A stretch of DNA of 64,000 nucleotides from Lonicera japonica. Its lineage: Eukaryota > Streptophyta > Magnoliopsida > Dipsacales > Caprifoliaceae. This document shows, one piece after another, positions 45,111-55,284 of this stretch; the stretch's first letter is position 1, and each line of letters begins with the position of its first letter. Below the pieces are notes generated by a model. It made no database searches and was not told the DNA's origin. It saw only the letters and a program-made list of their open reading frames with translations. Made by a program: the position numbers and the translations under genes. The DNA is taken from the NCBI GenBank assembly GCA_021464415.1, contig CM038466.1, positions 34,564,833 to 34,628,832 on the forward strand, read 5' to 3'.

Positions 45111-48100
45111 ATGGGTATTTCCCAGGTTACGTACTTAATTATGGTAACTGATATTTCTTATGTTATTCGGGGATGAGTTCTGACTAGAGTCAATTTAACA
45201 ATCTAAAAATTAACATGGACCGCAAGGGTTAAGAATAAATAAATAAATTTGTGGACAGCCGTTAAGAAACCAGTGCATTAATTGTTTGAAGAAACAGAAT
45301 TTAAACAATGGTTTTTCTTTCTTTTTTGATTACCTTCCTCGCGTATGCTCTCCGAACCGTGCGGGAAGGTTTCCCAATTCTGATCCCACCAATCAACCAT
45401 AAACTCCTTGTTTTCCCTTCCTTCTTTTTTTTTTTTACACCAATCAACCAAACCAACCCACAAAATCCTATATATTAGATGGTGGTAACATGAATATGAC
45501 TCGCTTAAAATTAAATTCGATCTTAACGCGACCCTAACTAAAAAATATTTTTTATTAAAATAACATAAGAAATCGCACCTCCCATATTCGAGACACGTTA
45601 AGTTGAACATATTTCTTTTATTTAAACCTCAATAAAAAACCTAATTTGGTTAAAAAGAAATCGCACCTCCCATAATCCCATTCAAATTAGGACGAATTAA
45701 AAATACCGGTTAAACCATTTTTTATAACTCCCGCTTTTTCTGAAATTAAATTCTTTCAAGTTGAGCATCTTATTGGATAGTGCACTTTGAAAGGGATTTG
45801 AGTCATGCCCTATTTGAACTATCATTTAATTAGAAATCTCTCTCTTGAGTAATCAATTAAAGTTGGTTTAAATAGTTCCAAAATTATTAATATTATGAAA
45901 ACCCACCACGTGCATAATTAATTTTCAAGACTTGGGCTCCTCTTCACTATGGGCTCAGTCTACTCCCAAGCCTTACATTGAACTCTCTTTTGGCCCGTCC
46001 TTCTAGCTCATCTCTTTTATTCTTGTATTCTCTTCCTATTTCTTCTATTGAGTTGAATTCTAAGACAAAAGTTAGGAGGAGGAGAAGAAAGAAATCGGGC
46101 AACGAATTTCGTATTAATAATTGGTACAAAAAAGTGACGGCTTGTCGCAAGTATATTCTAACATTCATCAAGTGTTCCTATTTCGATGCCAATGTAGTTT
46201 GAGAAGATGAAGCCGAGAGGATGCATAGGCCAACTTTTGATTAGTTGATTTTCTAGATGTTTCTTTTGGATGTTCTTTATTAGGAAGTCGTTTTTAAGTA
46301 CTTTTTTAGATTTCTTTAGTCAACTTTGTTGCATAAGTTTAGTCCATTTTTTCAAGCTTAATAAATTTTTCTTTATTTCTTGTCTTCTTAGAGGGATTTT
46401 TTTGTAAGCCTAGAGGGCGGGTCTTTGTTGGCTCCATCTGTCCTTTTTTCTTATTTATTGGAGCACTTTTCCCGGGGCATCCAAAAATGTTTATTTATTT
46501 TTATTTATAAAGAAGAAAGTTGCACTTCCACTTTCGTTTCATGTAAAGCTTGATGTCTACAAAACCCATGCCACTTGCATGTACTCATTGAAGAACAAAG
46601 TGTTGTTTATATATTAAATGTGAATGAAATAATTACTTTTGGGTGCGTAGCTCAAGTGGGAGAGGCCTAGAAATTTGGGCTTGGATGACCACGGTTCAAG
46701 CCTTGTGAGTGATCACGGTCCAAGGTTTTTTGCTATTTAAATATTTAATTTAAGTTTCGTTGTTTTTTCTAAAATTTATTTAAAGATTAACATTGACTAA
46801 GTCGGGGGACTACTATTACGCGTAATGTGTTAACACATTATACCCATTATCCTTCCGTTACGCAGTTGGATATAGCTCATCTTCATTGATAAAAACACAG
46901 AACGAGTTCAATTTCTTTTACAGATACTTTTCGACTTTGATTATTTATGGAGTATTTTGAGAGTTCTAAATAGGAATTCTATTGTGCTGGTAGAACCCTA
47001 GATCGTTGAATCCTGTGAGGTGTATGCTTATGAAGGGTGTCAGCGCTTCAATACAACAGGCAATTTCACCTTAAGAAATTGTGATCTCGCAAGTTTCGAT
47101 CGATAAGTTTATTTATTTATTATTTTTGCAATTTCCATAGTAGAATAAATTAATTATTTTTCTAACACAAAGCACATGTTGTTTAGAAACCTTATAGAAT
47201 TTTGACCCTTTATTTATAAAGTTTTGTAATGTGTTTAAAGTTTGATGGTTTGTTTACTTAAAATTTTAGATTTTAATTTGTTTCTTTGATATATTGTCCG
47301 TATTATTTCTTTACTTATAGGATGCATGTTTGGTTGTCATACACGTGTATTCGGTGGATTCTAATGGTTGGATTTTGAGTTATATATTCAATCAGCGCAC
47401 TTATAAGACCAGACTTGAAAATGATAGTAAAAATAAAAATAATTGATTTATGTGAAAACATAGAAATGAGTTAAGCAATATTATGAGAGTTCTTTCTTAC
47501 TTTTTCTCTTTTTCCATTAAATAATTTTTTGGGGTGGTGAGAATTAATACAAAATTCTAGAAAAATTGAAGAAAGATGTAAAATATCTACTTATAAAAAT
47601 AAGCACAAGATGAAGGGTATCTCATCAAACTATTCATTTCATCTTCTAACTTGTCATAAAAGTAATTTTTTTCCCATCATTTTCTATCTACATTATTAAA
47701 GGGGGCCTAAAAATTTAAAAATAATTTGTCATAAAAGACTCTTGTGCCTATGTTCAAGGCCTTTTATATGATTATAAAATTATTTGTTTTATAATAACTA
47801 AATTGATAAAAAAATTACAATAAATAGGAAAACTAATACAACGTGATTTACTTACATATGTCCATTCAATGTACGAACAAATTTGCAATATCCTAATTAT
47901 AATAAGAAAAACGTGACGATTGAAAAACAAATAGACATTGTAAAAAAAAAAATCACACATATAATCATTATTTATACTAATATTTGTATCAAAATAAAAA
48001 AAGTACTAATATATTATTCATCATTACATAACCATTCATATTTACATACACATACAAATATAAAAATATAAATAAATACAAAAGCCCACTGTAGATACAA

Positions 48101-48420
48101 TAGTATCACTTTAAGAAAAAAAAATGGACCATCCATTTCGATAGGTAAATAAATAATTTTTTCATGAAATTTTGTAGATATGATTATATTGTGAGTAGAT
48201 CATATTCACATAATATCATCAAAAAATTCAAACAAAAAATGAGTTTAATTAAAATAATATATATATATATATATATGTTAATTTTCGTCAATTGAAATTT
48301 TACATGATACAATCACCAACTTCTAAATTGAGTTATTTTTTTTTTGAAATTAAGTAGAAATGATCTACTTATTATATAACGATCATTTCTTCTAAGTTTC
48401 AAGAAAAATTTTATCCATTT
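45111..48420 (+). repeat. Large tandem duplication, unit 2 (left part)
   Basis: It is colinear with 37755-40260 at roughly 80-90% identity, longer by several insertions. These include about 100 bp at 45310-45410 and the SINE-like tract at 46.64-46.74 kb. It contains a family-X copy (45.3-46.5 kb). Small frames at 45278-45610, 45947-46202 and 47772-48071 have no family motif. Confidence 0.7.
46638..46740 (+). repeat. Probable tRNA-derived SINE
   Basis: Box A TAGCTCAAGTGGG (46648-46660) and box B GGTTCAAGCC (46693-46702) match Pol III promoter consensus with tRNA-like spacing. No cloverleaf or CCA-ready acceptor forms. It lies in unit 2 and is absent at the matching place of unit 1 (about 39.2 kb), so it looks inserted. 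Confidence 0.5.
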
Positions 48421-48451
48421 ACCTCTTAAAATTTTAGATTCTTATTATATA

Positions 48452-49326
48452 GGGTGTGTTTGTCGCGCGGGATTAGAAGTATGATAGGATTAATTAATCC
48501 TATCTGATGTTTGTTATCGGAAAGGATAGGATAAATAAATCGTGTCATGTGTTTGGCGCAAGGGTGGATAGGATATTTTAATCCTATCCCACGTTTGGCG
48601 CAACATGGGACTGGATTGCAGTCGGGATTAATTATCATTTTATCCCTTCAGAACCGGATAAATATATACCACCCCTATAGGTGGTATTATTTTATCCCAT
48701 GATTGCCAGATAACAAAATGAATATAAAAATTATTTTTAAATTATTTTTTTTTTTACTTTTTCTTTACACCTTTTAGATAATCAAATTTATTAATAAAAA
48801 ATTTCAACCACCTAAAATCACAGTAAGTCAACTAATAAAATTCATTTCTTTTATAATATTGCATTTTTTTTTTATTAAATGAAGATATTAATAAGAAACT
48901 TTAATTTTAGAAAAAAGGTTACATTAGAATTTGAAATTTGACTTAATGCCTAGCTTGTAAATATTGTACGAGATATAAAACTTTTCTCCCGAAAGAGTTT
49001 TTTTTACTAAATTCATTTATAAATAGAGTAATCGCATTAATTAAAAAAAATTGTGCACAATAATTAAAATTGTATATATTTTTAAAAGAAAAGCAAGTTG
49101 TATTATATAATGTCTATACTTGTAATCCGGAACTCCATCAAATGCGAAGCTTATTAAATCTTTATCCGACTAATCCTTATCATGTCCGATCCTTCTTAAT
49201 CCTTATCCGACTGATTCATTTGCTATCCTATCCTACATAATTCCTATCCCACTAATTCTGACTCTTATCCTATCCGGCCTTTATCCTATCATATCCTATA
49301 TCTTTATCCGGCGCGCCAAATACACC
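48452..49326. mobile_element. TIR element, Harbinger-like (875 bp), non-coding
   Basis: Left end GGGTGTGTTTGTCGCGC and right end (complement GGTGTATTTGGCGCGCC) form the TIR. Subterminal regions repeat AGGATA/TATCCT words in opposite orientation (GGATAGGAT, AATCCTATCC, CTTATCCGAC), so most of the element is internally repetitive. GTTTGGCGCG(C)A occurs again at 48553 and 48594. Flanking triplets ATA and TAA are near, but not exactly, a TWA duplication. No transposase. Confidence 0.75.
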
Positions 49327-49328
49327 TA

Positions 49329-49433
49329 ATTACCAAGACAAAAACAATACACAAATAAACAATCATCCTATCCTATTCTACTGACTGAAACAATCTTCCT
49401 AATTACCAAGACAAAAACAATACACAAATAAAC
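49329..49433 (+). repeat. 33-bp direct duplication, offset 72 bp
   Basis: AATTACCAAGACAAAAACAA and the following ACACAAATAAAC occur at 49329-49361 and again at 49401-49433. The right inverted-repeat arm has one copy, so the second arose in the left arm, next to the TIR element. Confidence 0.75.
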
Positions 49434-50123
49434 ACCAACACATAATCATATAGCTGCTTAATCTAAGTTCATCATTATTCTTAAGATGTTGGCCAAAGAA
49501 GCAAAGAAACGATAAGCTTTCTCCATCCTGACCTCCGTAAGCTTTGCTTTCAAGTTATTCTTTGGCTATATCCAACCGCATTACTATTCAATGCATCATT
49601 TCACCCCTCGTTATGTGTGGATTCCCATGCCAATTCCATTCCTCCTAACCCCCCCCCCCCCACGTGGCCATTCATGTGTGGATTCCATTTCCATTCCCTG
49701 ACTCTGGAGATCATAAGCTCCACTGATCTTAGCAAGTGCTAGACGTGAAATAAAATTCAACATTTCATTAAAGTCTCATGACATAGTTGTTTTAATTATA
49801 GGTTGAAACGAATAGCAGGCACGAGCTATGCGAATTAATAGCAAGATGTGTACTACTGTGTGGCACGACACATGAAATATAAATTTCACAAAAAAAAATG
49901 AAACATAACAACACTGGCATTTCTTATTGAATTGCCGAAAGACATACAATTAACAATAAATGTTGCCTATAGACAATAAATTAATTCCTTTATGTACTTT
50001 GTACGTAAATTGCAATTTGATACCATGTTGTTTAGAGAATCCAACCCAAAATCATTTGGCAATGGACGATCCAATCAAATCATATATTTATGGTATATTA
50101 GGTTGAAATTATAAATTAAAAAC

Positions 50124-51664
50124 TGTAGACACCACGATCCGTTACCCCCGCAAGAACCCTAACGACCTTCGATAAGTACTATTTTTGGAGTCCGGAACCC
50201 ACCCGAACAACCGAAACTGCCCCGAAAGGGTTTGTTGGCCAAACAAACCTATTTTTAAGAGGAATTATCGCACGACAAATGGGTTTATCGCGCGACAATC
50301 CCCCTTATGTCGCGCGACAATCCCTCCTGACACCAAACCATCCACTTTCTGACACATCAGTCTGTCAGAAACATCACTTCAGCCGTTTGTCGGGCGACAT
50401 GGTATACATTTTCGCGCGACACTTGCCCTTTCTGGGGATATGTCGCGCGACAATCTTCCCCGACCAGTATAAATAGGCCAACACCCCCAAGGGTTCAAAG
50501 GGAGGAAACTTGGGATTGAAGAATTATTGGCTTATATCTAATTTTCTAGTCTTTCGTCAAGTATTCTCGATTATCGTCTTATTTCTGAAGAATTATCGAA
50601 TCTATTCTCGACACTCGACGTGTCCCGTTTCTGGAATCGAATTCTCGAAAATATCTGGAGAAGGAAAAGTTCATCATCGCCGGAGATCTCTCTTCCGTAT
50701 TATATTTTCTTTCTTATTATTATTCTCGTCGGGAAGGTAAAGAAAGTCTATTCTAGTATTTAACATTAGATATTTGTGTACTTGTTTTACCTCTGTTGTT
50801 TTGTCCACGTTTTATTTGAATAAACTTATTGCCAAGTTACAAATAGTCTACCGTTTTCAAAACAAAAGACCCTGATAAAACCATTTGCAAAACCAGAAGA
50901 GTAAGTACATTATCATCCGGATAAAATCCTGTTTTCAAAACCCGGACCGGTAAAACTTACTTAGGAATTAAAACTCGGTATATCCTATATGTTTCATAGA
51001 TTGTGATATGTCTGGTAGAACTCCCCTCAAGAGTTCTAATTCCATATTGAATTAGTTTTGATACAAGATCCAAAACTTTTCTAAAAGAAGTCAAAACCCG
51101 AGAAAAATCGTCGTTATCTGAGAAATAACACGGTAAAACTCCCTCTAAACTAAGAACAACTCTTGACACTTGTATTTTCATCTCTCAAAACTAAACATTG
51201 GATCTCGAAACACAAAGGTTTTTCGTGCCCTTTCCCGTTTTTTCCAGAAATTAGGGTTTTCACTTAGAAAGTAGTAGACTGTTAGTAAAAGCATCCAAGT
51301 TTTTCAACATAGAATAAACATATAAAAAACCACTAGAGACTGAAAGGGCGGAATGGGTGCTTAACACCTTCCCAAACCGTAATATAGTTCCTGAACCCTA
51401 TAGAATCCTGGTTTCGTAGACAAACGTGTAAAGAAAGGCTTATCAGTAGCCTTTTCTCTTACACAACTGTTTTGTCCGTTTTCTCGTAAAACGTACTGGC
51501 GACTCTGAACGAACCCTTTTTTGCATTTAGAAATAAAATATAGGGACACCCGATATGAACTATCAACACCTATAGAAGCAAATGGAACGACGGAATCCAT
51601 TCCGACGTTTCAGATGCCTAACGACAGGAACGAGACCCGGGGGTCGCATTTGCGGATTCTCACA
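50124..51664 (+). mobile_element. Solo LTR of the Tat-type family (1541 bp)
   Basis: It starts TGTAGACACC and ends TCTCACA, homologous over its length to the LTR at 850-2242. The flanks are AAAAC (50119-50123) and CAAAC (51665-51669). The unoccupied site in the right arm, GTTTG at 56229-56233, is the complement of CAAAC, which shows that this is the target duplication with one mutated base. It carries six TGTCGCGCGACA-like dyads before a TATAAATA box at 50468. It also has about 94 bp (around 51451-51545, with CTGGCGACTCTG) missing from the other LTR. Confidence 0.9.
50266..50475 (+). promoter_or_regulatory. LTR promoter: six TGTCGCGCGACA-like dyads and TATA box
   Basis: Dyads lie near 50266, 50286, 50308, 50387, 50410 and 50450. 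The best, TGTCGCGCGACA, is a perfect 12-bp palindrome at 50308 and 50451. TATAAATAGG follows at 50468. The array is CpG-rich against an AT-rich background, so it would be a methylation target. The binding factor is unknown. Confidence 0.55.
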
Positions 51665-52529
51665 CAAACATAATAAAAATGTTTGTTATACATCTATATG
51701 TAAATTAAGCTTGTATATATTCGGACATAACGAGATCATACAGGCCAGTACTAGTTTTCCATTTCTTCAATACACCACTTGTTCTGTGAAATTGGCTTCT
51801 ACTGAAAAGCCACTATTCAGATTCTTTAACATGGGGGTAATCTATATTATGTGGATTTCAAATACATCTAATTCAGCATAACTATATATATATATATATA
51901 TATATTTCTAAATTCTACCTTATTCCATGCAATCTAAAAGCACTTCTTGATCTATTCCTTCCAACGTCAGAGGATTGACCTTTTTCAAAATCGTATGTCG
52001 GAACAGGCTTGGAAAAACAAACTTTACTTGATGGCCTTACAAGATTTTCTTGTCGTTGTATCTTTCAAAAATGGAAATTGAGGGCCATTTGTTGAAGACA
52101 AATGTACATCGAACGGCCAAGAAGAAGTCGGCTAACTACCTCTTCCCGTCAAGAGATACCCCGCCCAAACTGAAATACTTCACTTAGGAATAATTTACTT
52201 CTCATAACTAATTAATTAAGGTTAGCAAAGAACCTAACATGTAACATTTGAAGAAAGAGCAATGCTACATATTTTCCTTGGCAATTAATAAAACCATATC
52301 TACTTGCCAAAAAATGTATTTTAAATCTGTTTCTTATATATATTTTTCTCAATAAATTAGATATCGATTTCATTTGATCCCGTTTGAGAAGCAAAAGGCT
52401 ATGTAAGACATAACAAACAAAACTGACAATACTTACAAACTATTAGAAATGTATCACGTTAAATAATAATACAGCAACTAGAAGCATTTACCAATTTGCA
52501 GCATATATATATAACCAACAACAAATTTC

Positions 52530-53880
52530 TCAAATAAACCCACAATTAATCCAATATTTTTTTTCAAGGAATCTCAACTGCCAAAAAATCCCAGGTGCTT
52601 GAGAGTTAATATATTTAAAATAAAAATGAGTCTGAAAAGCCCAGACCCGGTGGTGTATAAGGTAGTGTACAAGTAAAAGGGAAGGGGAAATGGTCGTCCA
52701 CACCTTTTCCATAACATCTGAGATTGATATATATATACCCAGTGTCTTGGGTACGAAAAAACAAATGAAAAGTAAGGCAATGAAGTTTATCCCCGCATAG
52801 AATGAATATGTGTTATCTTTCAAACCGCATATCAAAAACAGTAAGGAAATTTGCATCACCAGAGCCATCACAAGAGACAAGGTAGAGTCCAAGACCGAAA
52901 TTAGTAATTTGGCCTCCGGAGGAAATGGATCGGTGATCCATCCATGAGGTCCGTATATGCATGCGTTTGCCATAGTATAGAAGAACACCATCACTGTTGT
53001 AAAAGTGGCGACAGACGACGATGGATGGAAATTTATACTTACGCTGAAATGAAAGATCACCCATAACAAGGACTGCAACAAATATCAATCCACTTGTCTG
53101 TGAGGTTTCCATATAATTTGCTATATTATTGGAAAAATAATTTAACAACTACTCATAAAATTTTATTGTAAGAAGCATTAACACGTCTAGGGGTATCATC
53201 CCTATTATAGACACGAGCGGTATTCGACATTTATCAGCTAATTTTTTAATTACCAAAAATGTCTTATTGCCATGCTATATGGATGGGTATTTCACCTCCT
53301 ACGATAAAATATCGGTCCTTCCTTACTACATTAACGGTGAATAGTAAACTTATATTCTTTCATAATTAAAACAAGATGGGATTAAGAGAAATTACCAAAG
53401 AAAATAGTGTAGTTGTAGAGGCTACTATAAGCATTTCCCTACGACAACTACAAAAAATGGCGAAACAATGTGCAAGCACCTGGGATCCCGAGTCTACGCT
53501 CCCAAGTATCAATGGAGCGAGAAAGGCTTTAGAAGCAAGATAGGAGCTCAATAATGACTCCAACCGTAAAGGAGAAAAAAACAAGAGCGTCTTGAAGCCT
53601 TATAGCTCTTTCAAAACCTCATGTACGACTGTTATAATTACCATTGCTCAGTGCCGGGGTTCTAATATCGTTCTTATGGAATTTTTTATTTGAATTTTGG
53701 GTCTTGGTATCTCCCGAATAAACCAACAAAAGACAAAGAAAGGACTACTTAGACCTAATAATACCTAAAAAGGTATTCTCTAAGGAAATCTATGACTACC
53801 TGTGGATACATAATTTACTATGAATGCTAAAGCCCCCCCAAAGAAAGTCGTATGGTTGAATAGAGGATCCATTATGGCAA
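52530..53880 (-). pseudogene. MFS sugar-transporter-like pseudogene, left-arm copy
   Basis: The family (plant STP/monosaccharide-H+ symporters, 12 membrane helices) carries hexoses across the plasma membrane. On the minus strand, pieces appear in family order. First comes a helix 4-5 region about 53880-53690 (degenerate). A central piece at 53584-53366 has APLILGSVDSGSQVLAHCFAIF and RRREMLIVAST, like the VDRxGRRxLF region. The C-terminal piece, 53081-52590, has VMVFFYTMANACIYGPHGWI (family: GPLGWL), then DPFPPEAK (PSEIFPLEIR), and FYAGINFIALLFICFFVPKT ahead of GI(..)ISDVMEKVW (PETKG motif). Frameshifts and stops separate them, and a presumed intron (about 53370-53080) is retained, so this is duplicated genomic DNA rather than a retrocopy. 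The N-terminal third is missing. The assignment is by motif pattern only. Confidence 0.55.
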
Positions 53881-53887
53881 TTGATTC

Positions 53888-54025
53888 ATTATATTTATAT
53901 ATATATATATATATTAAGTGCTTTTAAATTTCATCTCTAGATTCCAACAATTATACTAATCTCGATTATTATTCCGTACCACTACGGGATTTAATGAAAT
54001 GTTTCGACCATGCGATATTGGAGAA
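53888..54025. other. Loop between the inverted-repeat arms (about 138 bp)
   Basis: It starts with a (TA)n run and has no partner in either arm. Its short length means that a transcript crossing it would fold back at once. Confidence 0.7.
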
Positions 54026-55284
54026 AGAATCAATCGCCATAATGGATCATCTATTCAACAACGCGACTTCCTTTGGGGGGGCTTTAGCATTCTTAGTAAA
54101 TTATATATCCATAGGTAGTCATAGATTTCCTTGGAGAATACCCTTTTGGGTATTACTAGGTCTAAGTTGTCCTTTCTTTATCTTTTGTTGTTTATTCGGA
54201 AGATACTAAGACCCGAAATTCAAATAAAAAATTCCATAAGAACGATATTAGAACCTCAACACCGTGCAATGGTAATTATAACGGTCGTACATGGGAGTCT
54301 GAAGGAGCTACAAGGCTTGGGGGCTTTCTTGTTTTTTGCTCCTTTACTATTGGAATCATTATCGAGCTCCTATCTTACTTCTAAAGCCTTTTTCGCTCCA
54401 TTGATACTTGGGAGCATACACTCGGGATCCCAGGGGCTTGTGCATTGTTTCGCAGTTTTTTCTAGTCGCCGCAGGGAAATACTTAGTGTAGCCTCTACAA
54501 CTACACTATTTTCTTTGGTAATTTCTTTTCATTTTATCTTGTTTTAATTATAAAAGAATATAAGTTTACTATTCACTATTAAAGTACCAAGGAATGACCA
54601 ATATTTTATCGTAGGAGGTAAAATACCCATCTTATATAGCATGGCAGTAAGACATTTTTGGTAATTAAAAAATTGGAGGATAAATACCGAATACCGCTCG
54701 TTTCTAAAATGGGGGCGATACCCCTAGACGTGTTAATGCTTCTTACAATAAAATTTTACGAGCAGTTGTTAAATTATCTTGCCAATTAAATTATATGAAA
54801 ACCTAACAGACAAGTGGATTGATATTTGTTACAGTCTTTGTTATAGGTGATCTTTCATTTTAGCGTAAGTATAAATTTCCATCCATCGACATCTGTCGCC
54901 ACTTTTGCAATAGTAATGGTGTTCTTCTATACTGTGGCAAATGCATGCGTATATGGACCTCATGGATGGATCACCCAGCCATTTCCTCCGGAGGCCAAAT
55001 TACTAGTTTCGGTCTTGGACTCTACTTTGTCTCTTGTGATGGCTCTGGTAATGTAGATTTTCTTACTGTTTTTAATATGCGGTTTGAAAGATAACACATA
55101 TTCATTCTATGCGGGGATAAATTTCATTGCCTTACTCTTTATTTGTTTTTTTGTACCCAAGACACCGGGTATATATATATCCATCTTGGAGGCTATGGAA
55201 AAGGTGAGGAGGTCCATGTCCCCTTCCTTTTTACTTTTACGCCACCGGGTCTGGGCTTTTCAGACTTATTTTTATTTTAAATAA
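54026..55284 (+). pseudogene. MFS sugar-transporter-like pseudogene, right-arm copy
   Basis: Pieces in order: 54030-54209, ATSFGGALAFLVNYISIGSH...PWRIPFWVLLGLS, like helices 4-5 of the family (xxANLxNY..GWRxxLG); 54210-54547, QHRAMVIITVVHGSLKELQGLGAFLFFAPLLLESL (family: FQQLTGINVIMFYAPVLF), ending RRREILSVASTTTLFSLVIS; a presumed intron, 54521-54846 (donor GTAATTT, acceptor TTGTTATAG); then 54847-55056, ATFAIVMVFFYTVANACVYGPHGWI with FPPEAK; and 55084-55284, TYSFYAGINFIALLFICFFVPKTPGI. The copy is cut by stops (for example after GRY at 54209 and at 55056) and lacks the N-terminus. It is better preserved than the left copy. The two genes point away from the shared loop. Confidence 0.6.

Larger units (their letters stand above)
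49381..53887 (-). repeat. Inverted repeat 2, left arm (about 2.96 kb plus solo LTR)
   Basis: Its reverse complement is colinear with 54026-56978 from end to end at about 85-90% identity. Checked blocks include CAGTACTAGTTTTCC/GGAAAACTAGTACTG, AAATGGCCCTCAATTTCCAT and AGCAGCTATATGATT. The extra 1546 bp is one solo LTR with its target duplication. The loop to the right arm is only about 138 bp (53888-54025). The arm carries a transporter pseudogene reading leftward. Confidence 0.9.

Noticed and set aside
52530..55284. Hydrophobic frames first considered as organelle genes (cemA, ccmF)
   Set aside because: Their motif order (LQGLGAFLFFAP, GPHGW, FPPEAK, FVPKT-GI) fits MFS sugar transporters better; no organelle gene matches.
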